Shown: positions 10,500-17,247 of the stretch, piece by piece
How the letters are laid out: the number at the start of each line of letters is the position of its first letter
How positions within the stretch are numbered: position 1 is the first letter of the stretch
NCBI RefSeq assembly: GCF_016775155.1
Contig: NZ_JAEUGD010000001.1
Span: forward strand, 62,001-126,000
DNA: 64,000 nucleotides
Direction of reading: 5' to 3'
Source: Fulvivirga marina
GTDB lineage: Bacteria; Bacteroidota; Bacteroidia; Cytophagales; Cyclobacteriaceae
Position numbers and translations under genes: made by a program
Notes under the pieces: model-generated
Databases searched by the model: none
The model's input: the letters and a program-made list of their open reading frames with translations, nothing else
Told to the model about the DNA's origin: nothing

Positions 10500-10541
10500 G
10501 TACACATTTAATCAACTTCATATTCCTCTCAAAAATTATTG

Positions 10542-10551
10542 CAAACGTTTG
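10542..10551. promoter_or_regulatory. LacI-family-like operator palindrome upstream of the sugar permease
   Basis: CAAACGTTTG is a perfect palindrome with the central AACGTT core typical of LacI/GalR-family operators. It sits in the 83-nt gap between GH16 and the MFS gene, about 30 nt upstream of the permease start, where control of a sugar transporter would be expected. No regulator gene is in the window, so assignment to a LacI protein rests on motif shape alone. Confidence 0.4.
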
Positions 10552-10582
10552 AAATCAACTAACCAAAAGAAACATTATTAGC

Positions 10583-12052
10583 ATGAATGAAATCGAAAGT
10601 ACGGGAAACTCCAAAAGGTTTATTCTCGGAATTACTGTAGTGGCTACCCTGGGTGGCCTTTTGTTTGGATACGATACCGGAGTGATCGGAGGTTCACAAC
10701 TTTATTTTACAGAGTATTTTTCTTTTACAGAAGGAGAGCAGGGGTGGGCAGTGAGCAGTGCCTTGTATGGGTGTCTTGTTGGTGCTCTTATGGCAGGCTT
10801 TTTAAGCTCAAAATTCAGCCGTAAATACTCATTAATTTTTTCAGGGTTCCTGTTTGCAGTTTCTGCATGGGGTTCTGGTGTTCCTGAGTCACTTACTGTG
10901 TTATCGATCTTTAGAATTATTGGTGGAATAGGTGTAGGTATCGCTTCCATGACAGCCCCAATGTATATTGCGGAGGTGGCCCCACCCAAAGAACGGGGAA
11001 AGCTTGTTTCCTATTACCAGTTGGCCATTGTTATTGGCTTTTTTGTCGTGTTTTTGGCAACATACTTTATCGGAGGGGGTGATAACTCTGTACTTAGCCC
11101 GGGAGAACTTGAAGCATTGCATGATTATAATGTTAAAACAGGATGGAGGGTTATGTTCTGGTCTGAATTGATACCAGCACTTGCCTTTTTTATTTTGTTA
11201 TTCTTTGTTCCTCATTCTCCTCGTTGGCTGATGATGAAGGGTAGAGAAGAAGAAGCTAAGAAAGTTCTTGCCAAAGTTACCACCTCTTCAAGCGAGGCGG
11301 AACGTGAGTATCGTGAGATCAAGGAATCTCTGCACAAGGAAACCCAGGTAGAGAAGGTATCCGTATTCTCCAAGAGCATGCGGGTAGTGCTTATTATCGG
11401 TATAACCCTTTCTATTCTTCAGCAAGTCACTGGTATTAATGCTATTCTTTATTATGGTGCCGAGATATTTAGCAATGCTTTGGGATATGGACCTGAGGAT
11501 GCTCTGAAGCAGCAGATCCTTCTGGGGGGAGTGAACCTGCTGTTTACATTTGTAGCTATTTATCAGGTTGATAAATGGGGTAGAAAGCCTCTATTGATTA
11601 TGGGGACAATTGGTATGTTCCTGGGGATCGGAACTTTAGGTGTATCTATCTATCTGAATCAATTGGGCTTAGTATCTCTTATTGGTATGCTGACTTTTAT
11701 TGGGTCTTTTGCGCTTTCTATGGGGCCTGTTACCTGGGTCTTATTGTCAGAGATATTCCCTAACAAGGTTAGAAGTGCAGCTATGTCTATCGCGGTTGCG
11801 GCGCAATGGTTGTTTAATGCTATTGTGGCTAATACATTTCCAGTTATTAACGGTAGTGGTTTGAATGAAGAAGTGTTTAATGGAGCTTTACCATACTTTA
11901 TCTTTGCAACTCTTTGTATAGTTACTATATTATTTACCTGGAAAATGATTCCGGAAACTAAAGGAAAAACATTGGAGGAAATGGATGGCCTATGGATGGT
12001 GGATGCGGATCCTGTAGATTCCATAGTGGTAGAAGAGGAGTTCATGTCCTAA
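10583..12052 (+). CDS. MFS sugar:H+ symporter (sugar porter family)
   Basis: This inner-membrane permease imports a monosaccharide, probably the glucose released by the GH3 enzyme. The 489-residue protein has 12 predicted membrane segments and sugar-porter signatures: GLLFGYDTGVIGG at residues about 27-39, RG(K) after TM4, PHSPRWLM before the central loop, QQVTGINAILYY in TM7, DKWGRKPLL and the C-terminal PETKGKTLEEMD. These match XylE/GLUT-type transporters. Its long central loop is charged as usual. It is the last gene of the glucan locus, 83 nt after GH16 and followed by a hairpin, and may have its own control through the palindrome at 10542. Confidence 0.94.
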   Translation: MNEIESTGNSKRFILGITVVATLGGLLFGYDTGVIGGSQLYFTEYFSFTEGEQGWAVSSALYGCLVGALMAGFLSSKFSRKYSLIFSGFLFAVSAWGSGVPESLTVLSIFRIIGGIGVGIASMTAPMYIAEVAPPKERGKLVSYYQLAIVIGFFVVFLATYFIGGGDNSVLSPGELEALHDYNVKTGWRVMFWSELIPALAFFILLFFVPHSPRWLMMKGREEEAKKVLAKVTTSSSEAEREYREIKESLHKETQVEKVSVFSKSMRVVLIIGITLSILQQVTGINAILYYGAEIFSNALGYGPEDALKQQILLGGVNLLFTFVAIYQVDKWGRKPLLIMGTIGMFLGIGTLGVSIYLNQLGLVSLIGMLTFIGSFALSMGPVTWVLLSEIFPNKVRSAAMSIAVAAQWLFNAIVANTFPVINGSGLNEEVFNGALPYFIFATLCIVTILFTWKMIPETKGKTLEEMDGLWMVDADPVDSIVVEEEFMS

Positions 12053-12071
12053 TTAATTATGGTTATTAACC

Positions 12072-12115
12072 GTTAGGAGAAATCTTGTTTATGAAATGCC
12101 GGGATTTCTCCTAAC
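12072..12115 (+). terminator. 13-bp stem-loop ending the glucan-utilisation locus
   Basis: Arms 12072-12084 (GTTAGGAGAAATC) and 12103-12115 are perfect reverse complements with an 18-nt loop, starting 20 nt after the permease stop and followed by a short TTTAA. It marks the likely end of the glucan transcript. It also argues against any translation start for the next gene inside it. Confidence 0.55.
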
Positions 12116-12140
12116 TTTAAACGGACCTAAAATAACCAGT

Positions 12141-13625
12141 ATGAAAAAAGTCATTTTATTCCTGTCTGCTTTATTGATGTGCCTTTCATCTATGGCACAA
12201 TCTCCTGATCTGGAGAAAGTAAAGGCGACCGTTAAAACAGAAGATATTAAATCCCATATTTTTTATTTGGCTTCTGATGAGCTAAAAGGCCGAGAGGTAG
12301 GGACACCCGGAATTGATAAAGCTGCTGAATATATAGCCGCTGAGTTTAAAAAGCATGGTGTTAAACCGGTTCCAGGGGCAGATAACGGCTACTTTCAGGA
12401 AGTAGTGTTGAAGCAGACTTCACTACCGGGTAAGGTGAAGGTCTCAGTTGAGGAAGAGAACTTTGCTAATCAGCAAATAGCTATTTTCCATGGGGAGAAT
12501 ATTGAAAAGGATGCTCGTGCTATTTACCTTAACTACGGTATGTCCGATGACTACGAAGGGGTAGAAGTCAAAGGGAAGATCATATTAGCTAAGGCCGGAG
12601 CACCTGACCAGGTGGATCAGGGAAGCCTGTTTAAACTTTCGTTGCAAAAGCGCGGCCTGGCTCAGGCAGCTGGAGCTGTTGCTCTCATAGAAATTCATGA
12701 TTATGATGAGCAATATTGGAACTCTGTGAAAGGGTATCTTAGCCACAATAAGATGGCGTTGATGGATAAGAAGGAACCCGCAGGAGGCCCTGTACATCTT
12801 TGGGTAAATACAGATAAGGACATTTTTCAGAATAAAAGGAAAGGAGAAGAGCTGTCAACCAAACTGCTAATTAAAGGCATTAATAACGATAGGTTAATGT
12901 CTCGTAATGTAGTAGGGATCGTTGAAGGTACCGATCCGGAACTCAAAAATGAATATATAATTTATTCAGCACATTATGATCATGTAGGGGTTGGCAAACC
13001 TAATGCGGAAATGGATTCAATATATAATGGTGCCCGTGATAATGCGGTGGGTGTTGTTACCGTTTTAAGCGCTGCTGAAAATATAGCCAAATATCCAACT
13101 AAAAGATCTGCACTGTTTATATTATTTACAGCAGAAGAGAAGGGGCTTTTGGGTAGTAAATGGTATGTAGATCATCCGTTGGTACCACTTGAGCAATCAG
13201 TCTATTGTTTCAATAGCGACAATGCTTCTTATAACGATACCACAAAAGCAACTATAGTGGGGTTGGAACGAACCACCGCTGCTCAGAACATTAAGGATGC
13301 ATGTGCCGAAGCAGGACTCAAAGCTATAGATGACCCTGCCCCCGAGCAGAATCTTTTTGATCGCTCCGATAACGTTCATTTTGCTGCCAAAGGGATTCCT
13401 GCACCAACCTTTAGTCTGGGGTTCACTTCTTTTGATGCTGAGTTGTTTAAGTACTACCATCAGGTAACAGATAACCCGGAGACTCTGGACTATGATTACT
13501 TGTTGAAGTTTTTTAGAGCCTATGTGCTTTCTTGCAGAAGAATAGCCAATGATGGAAATACTCCAGTGTGGGTTGAGGGGGATAAGTATTATGAGGCAGG
13601 GCAGAACCTATACAAAGAGCAGTAG
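12141..13625 (+). CDS. M28-family metallopeptidase (secreted aminopeptidase-like)
   Basis: This is a zinc aminopeptidase-family protein, probably exported to trim peptides. The ATG at 12141 is chosen because it gives a clean signal peptide (MKKVILFLSALLMCLSSMAQ, cleaved before Gln20 or Ser21), whereas the in-frame ATG at 12096 lies inside the preceding hairpin. The mature part has a protease-associated-like segment (about 90-250) and then the M28 metal ligands: His and Asp in AHYDH, Asp in GARDNA, Glu pair in TAEEKG and a C-terminal His in YYHQVTDNPETLD. The 494-residue length is normal. No sorting domain or operon partner is seen. Confidence 0.9.
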   Translation: MKKVILFLSALLMCLSSMAQSPDLEKVKATVKTEDIKSHIFYLASDELKGREVGTPGIDKAAEYIAAEFKKHGVKPVPGADNGYFQEVVLKQTSLPGKVKVSVEEENFANQQIAIFHGENIEKDARAIYLNYGMSDDYEGVEVKGKIILAKAGAPDQVDQGSLFKLSLQKRGLAQAAGAVALIEIHDYDEQYWNSVKGYLSHNKMALMDKKEPAGGPVHLWVNTDKDIFQNKRKGEELSTKLLIKGINNDRLMSRNVVGIVEGTDPELKNEYIIYSAHYDHVGVGKPNAEMDSIYNGARDNAVGVVTVLSAAENIAKYPTKRSALFILFTAEEKGLLGSKWYVDHPLVPLEQSVYCFNSDNASYNDTTKATIVGLERTTAAQNIKDACAEAGLKAIDDPAPEQNLFDRSDNVHFAAKGIPAPTFSLGFTSFDAELFKYYHQVTDNPETLDYDYLLKFFRAYVLSCRRIANDGNTPVWVEGDKYYEAGQNLYKEQ

Positions 13626-13667
13626 CCTATATCCTGTTGTCAGTCAATTAAAATCAGTAACCAGCAA

Positions 13668-15095
13668 ATGAATATAGAAGAGTTTAAAAAACATGGCCAT
13701 GCCATGGTCGATTGGATTGCATCCTACTATGAAAATGTCCGTGATTACCCTGTAAAGTCGCAGGTAAAACCAGGGGAAGTATTTGAACAAATAGCAGATA
13801 AAGCGCCGGAAAGAGGGGAGTCGATGGACCATATCTTTGAAGATTTTAGGGAGATAATCATGCCAGGTATTACGCATTGGCAAAGTCCTAACTTCTATGC
13901 CTATTTTCCTGCTAATACAAGCTTCCCTTCATTACTTGGAGATATGTTAGCTTCAGCTTTGGGCTCCCAGTGCATGATATGGGACACATCTCCCGCGGCA
14001 GCAGAGCTGGAAGAGAAAGTAATGGTCTGGCTTAGAGATATGCTTGGCTTGCCTTCCTCATTTAGTGGGGTGATCCAGGATACGGCATCAACTGCTACAC
14101 TTTGCGCATTAATTACTGCAAGAGAAAAACTTTCTAATTATCAACCAAATAGCGATGGGCTTTTTAATTTCAGCCCCATGAGGGTTTATTGCTCAACAGA
14201 GGTACACTCTTCCGTTGAAAAGGCAGTGAAGATCATGGGTATGGGGAAGAGTAATCTCGTGAAGATTGGTGTAGATGAAAAAATGTCTTTAAACCCGAAG
14301 TTATTAAAGCAGGCTATTGAAGAGGACATTAAAAAAGGGTATCAGCCTTTGGCAGTGGTTGCTGCCATTGGAAGTACAGGAACCGCTGCAATTGACCCAC
14401 TTTCTGATATGGCTGAAGTGTGTGAGCAATATGGTGTATGGTTACATGTTGATGCAGCATATGCAGGCTCAGCGTTGATACTTGAAGAGTATCGTTGGAT
14501 GATTGAAGGCATAGAAAAGGCGGATAGCTTTGTATTTAATCCTCACAAATGGCTTATGACTAACTTTGATTGTTCAGCTTACTTTGTAAAGGATGAACAG
14601 GCTTTGATTAAAACATTTAGTATTCTCCCTGAATACCTTAAAACCAATACTACCGGTACAGTTAAGGATTATCGTGATTGGGGTATCCAATTAGGTAGAC
14701 GGTTTAGGAGTTTGAAGCTATGGTTTGTTATTAGAAGCTTTGGTGTAGAGGGAATAAAAAGTGTATTAAGAAACCATATTAGAATCGCTGAGAATCTTTC
14801 TGCAAAAATCAGGGAACATAGTGATTTTGAGGAACTATCAACCTCTTTAAATCTTGTTTGCTTTCGGTATAAGCCAGAAGGAGTAACCGGAATTGATGAA
14901 TTAAACAGGATTAATAAACAGCTAATTGATTTGTTGAATGAATCAGGAAAAATGTACTTGACACATACTAAAATTGGGGATAATATGGTTTTGAGGTTGG
15001 TGGCGGGGCAAACCAATGTTACAGAAGAGGATGTGTTGTCTTCGTGGAGTACAATCCAGGAAATTGCAGCGAAAATCAAGAGCAAAACTATTTAA
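13668..15095 (+). CDS. PLP-dependent aromatic-L-amino-acid decarboxylase (group II)
   Basis: The protein probably decarboxylates aromatic amino acids (Tyr, Phe, Trp or DOPA) to the amine in the cytoplasm, using pyridoxal phosphate. The PLP lysine is Lys294 in NPHKWLMTNFDCSA, nearly the signature seen in animal and plant aromatic decarboxylases. The N-terminal PGITHWQSPNFYAYFP block, the HVDAAYAGSA block with the PLP-contacting Asp, and QDTASTATLCAL are also characteristic. The 475-residue length is standard. It is monocistronic: a 42-nt upstream gap, and a stem-loop at 15124 after it. Family is clear; the preferred amino acid is not readable. Confidence 0.92.
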   Translation: MNIEEFKKHGHAMVDWIASYYENVRDYPVKSQVKPGEVFEQIADKAPERGESMDHIFEDFREIIMPGITHWQSPNFYAYFPANTSFPSLLGDMLASALGSQCMIWDTSPAAAELEEKVMVWLRDMLGLPSSFSGVIQDTASTATLCALITAREKLSNYQPNSDGLFNFSPMRVYCSTEVHSSVEKAVKIMGMGKSNLVKIGVDEKMSLNPKLLKQAIEEDIKKGYQPLAVVAAIGSTGTAAIDPLSDMAEVCEQYGVWLHVDAAYAGSALILEEYRWMIEGIEKADSFVFNPHKWLMTNFDCSAYFVKDEQALIKTFSILPEYLKTNTTGTVKDYRDWGIQLGRRFRSLKLWFVIRSFGVEGIKSVLRNHIRIAENLSAKIREHSDFEELSTSLNLVCFRYKPEGVTGIDELNRINKQLIDLLNESGKMYLTHTKIGDNMVLRLVAGQTNVTEEDVLSSWSTIQEIAAKIKSKTI

Positions 15096-15123
15096 AAATT
15101 TATTAGGTACTTTATTAAGTAGG

Positions 15124-15145
15124 AGCCATCAAGTATCTGATGGCT
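15124..15145 (+). terminator. 8-bp stem-loop after the decarboxylase gene
   Basis: Arms AGCCATCA (15124-15131) and TGATGGCT (15138-15145) pair perfectly around a 6-nt loop and are followed by TTGTCATTTTA. It sits 28 nt after the decarboxylase stop, a typical place for an intrinsic terminator. Confidence 0.6.
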
Positions 15146-15232
15146 TTGTCATTTTATGGAGACCTATTTAGGTTTCTGAGCCAAAATTTATGTCTTGCAC
15201 TTGTTTGAGGCCTTTATATTCACATTTTCTTC

Positions 15233-15240
15233 TATTTTTG
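15233..15240 (+). promoter_or_regulatory. Bacteroidota-type -7 box (TATTTTTG) for the DUF4920 gene
   Basis: TATTTTTG matches the TAnnTTTG -7 consensus of the Bacteroidota housekeeping sigma factor, with a TTTG at 15204-15207 as a possible -33 element (25-nt spacing, slightly long). It lies about 30 nt upstream of the ATG at 15271 and supports that start over an in-frame ATG at 15190. Confidence 0.5.
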
Positions 15241-15270
15241 GGGCACAAGGAATTAAAAAGAGAAAGAAAA

Positions 15271-15801
15271 ATGAAAAAAGTATTAGGAGTGGCTTCGGTT
15301 TGCCTTTTAATGGCAGCTTGTAGCGGAAATCAAAATCAACAGAATGAACAAGAACAACCACAACCACAAGAGGAAGTAGCTGTTGCAGAAGAGTTAGTCG
15401 TGGCTGGCAACTACGGAGAAGAGATTCATGAAGAAGGTGCCATCTCAGCAGAAGAATTGTTAACCAAAATGGAGGGTGTTGATTCAATGCAAGTTAAAGT
15501 TACCAGTGAGATATTGGCGACTTGCAAAATGAAGGGCTGCTGGATGAATGTAGAAGTCCCTGGCGAGGATAAGATGAGAGTAACATTCAAAGATTATGGA
15601 TTTTTTGTTCCTAAAGAAGGAGCGGAAGGAAAAACCGTAGTTATGGAAGGTTATGCCAAGAAAGTGACTACTGATGTGGAAACACTTAAGCATTTTGCAA
15701 AGGATGCCGGTAAGTCAGCAGAAGAAATTGCAGCCATCACTGAACCTAAAGATGAGATTACTTTTGTGGCGTCAGGGGTAATTATTAAGGACGCAGAATA
15801 A
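15271..15801 (+). CDS. DUF4920 domain lipoprotein
   Basis: The 176-residue lipoprotein has a lipobox ending LMAAC (Cys17), then a Gln/Glu-rich linker (residues about 20-45) and a DUF4920 domain with the family's CKMKGCWMNV block and the VTFKDYGFFVP block. The CxxxGCW pair suggests metal or redox chemistry, but no biochemical role for the family is known to me. The start at 15271 is chosen for the lipoprotein signal and the promoter just upstream; an ATG at 15190 would give a 27-residue extension lying across the promoter. It stands between a terminator and the kinase-like gene, 27 nt upstream of the latter. Confidence 0.88.
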   Translation: MKKVLGVASVCLLMAACSGNQNQQNEQEQPQPQEEVAVAEELVVAGNYGEEIHEEGAISAEELLTKMEGVDSMQVKVTSEILATCKMKGCWMNVEVPGEDKMRVTFKDYGFFVPKEGAEGKTVVMEGYAKKVTTDVETLKHFAKDAGKSAEEIAAITEPKDEITFVASGVIIKDAE

Positions 15802-15828
15802 GTTTAAAACCATACAGTTTTAAGTATA

Positions 15829-16827
15829 ATGAAGATTTTCCCAACCCAATACTCAACCTTATCATCTTCTGCATTAAACGACTTTGTGAAGGAGCACTAT
15901 GGGTTGGGAGAAACTTCCTGCAACTTCCTGTTGAGAGGTGTTAGTGATACCTATTTGATTAGCAATAAACAGGAAAAATTTATTCTTAAAATTTATAGAG
16001 GAGCACACCGTACTCTCGAAGAGATAAATGGAGAGGTTGAATTGCTCAATGTGCTTAAAGGTAAAGATGCCAAAGTGTCTTACCCCTTGAAGGACTTATA
16101 TGGCAGGCAAATTCAGGAGTTTGTGGCAGCCGAGGGTATACGATATGGTGTATTATTTTCATTTGCCCCTGGAAAGGTATACTATGATTTTACTGATGAA
16201 CAACTTAAAATCATAGGTAAGGAAATAGCTTATAATCATAATATTACGTCTGGGCTGGACCTTGAATATAACCGAAAGGTTTACAATGTAGAGACTACCG
16301 TACATAAACCTCTTAAAGTTTTAAAACCGGCTTTTGAAAACTTCACGGAAGGATACGATTATTTGAATGGTATTTCTGAAAAAGTAATACGAAAACTGGA
16401 AGGGTTCGATACTAAATCGTTTGGCTATGGATATTGCCACTATGACTATCTACCTAAGAATTTTCATTTTGATGAGGGGAATAATCTTACAGTTTTTGAT
16501 TATGACTTTTGTGGGAAGGGCTATCTTGTCAATGACCTCATGACCTTTCAGGTTCATTACTTCTTCCACATTGTGATGAAAGGGATGGACAAAAAAGAGG
16601 CAGACACTGCATTTCGAACTGCAGTTACGGGTTATAGAGAGTTAAGATATATATCAGAGGAGGAGCTTGAAGCTATCCCTTACCTGGGTATTATGTTCTG
16701 GAATTTCTACCTTGCTTTTCAATATGAAAACTTTGATGATTTCTCTAATACTTACTTTGGTATGGCTCACCTCCAAAAATGGATAGGTTGGATGAAGGAC
16801 TGGGAAAATTTTTACTGCAAGTTTTAA
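15829..16827 (+). CDS. Aminoglycoside-phosphotransferase/homoserine-kinase-II-like small-molecule kinase
   Basis: This is a protein-kinase-fold phosphotransferase. The catalytic loop HYDYLPKNFHF and the metal-binding VFDYDFCGKG fit the APH family pattern HxDxxxxN and DxD/N at residues about 205-230. An N-terminal ATP-binding lobe with LISNKQEKFILKIYR supplies the Lys. Length is 332 residues. Homologues include ThrB2-type homoserine kinases, choline kinases and fructosamine-like kinases, and the true substrate cannot be told here. It is preceded by the DUF4920 gene (27-nt gap) and is convergent with the minus-strand membrane-protein gene. Confidence 0.82.
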   Translation: MKIFPTQYSTLSSSALNDFVKEHYGLGETSCNFLLRGVSDTYLISNKQEKFILKIYRGAHRTLEEINGEVELLNVLKGKDAKVSYPLKDLYGRQIQEFVAAEGIRYGVLFSFAPGKVYYDFTDEQLKIIGKEIAYNHNITSGLDLEYNRKVYNVETTVHKPLKVLKPAFENFTEGYDYLNGISEKVIRKLEGFDTKSFGYGYCHYDYLPKNFHFDEGNNLTVFDYDFCGKGYLVNDLMTFQVHYFFHIVMKGMDKKEADTAFRTAVTGYRELRYISEEELEAIPYLGIMFWNFYLAFQYENFDDFSNTYFGMAHLQKWIGWMKDWENFYCKF

Positions 16828-16875
16828 AGGAAAATAAACTAGTTGCCTTCTAAAACAGACTAATTAGTCGAAACA

Positions 16876-17247
16876 TTACGAGTAATATTTCTGCACCCGT
16901 TTCTTCTGTGTAAGATCAATGAATAATGCTCCACTAGCTGCACCAAAACCACCAATTAAACCGCCAATAAAACCAGTTATTAAAATGAGTGTGGTGTTAG
17001 GTATCCCCATAAAAACCTGTGCTACCCGGTTGGTTAGTCGAGATGATGTTTCCTCATCAATGCCGTAGGCCAAAAATGACCATAAAGCAAATACTGCTAA
17101 AAATCCTGCCATAAAGGAAGCGGTGGGTTTTAATTTAAAAAGAACTGCGACTACAAAAGCGACCGCAGTCAAAGACCAGAAAGGGAGGTATTGCCCTGTA
17201 ATGTAACATAGTACAGCAATTAATATGGTTTGTATGATGAATTTCAT
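16876..17247 (-). CDS. Small integral membrane protein, four membrane segments, unknown function
   Basis: The 123-residue protein has about four hydrophobic segments (residues about 4-20, 25-42, 46-62 and 83-110), the last rich in Gly (GFIGGLIGGFGAASGALF). I do not recognise a family. Its start overlaps the stop of the upstream penicillin-acylase gene by one base (TAATG), so it is translated from the same message. The C-terminus is basic (QKKRVQKYYS) and probably cytoplasmic. Confidence 0.75.
   Translation of the reverse strand: MKFIIQTILIAVLCYITGQYLPFWSLTAVAFVVAVLFKLKPTASFMAGFLAVFALWSFLAYGIDEETSSRLTNRVAQVFMGIPNTTLILITGFIGGLIGGFGAASGALFIDLTQKKRVQKYYS

Noticed and set aside
10014-10505. Minus-strand frame of 163 codons antisense to the second GH16 gene
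   Set aside because: The plus-strand gene has full GH16 motifs; the antisense reading has none and no sensible start context.
12096-12140. Upstream ATG adding 15 residues to the M28 peptidase
   Set aside because: It lies in the loop and 3' arm of the 12072-12115 hairpin and would hide the clear signal peptide starting at 12141.
16858-16869. Palindrome GACTAATTAGTC between convergent genes as an operator
   Set aside because: It is in a convergent 3' region with no promoter to control; an A/T-rich palindrome of this size can arise by chance.
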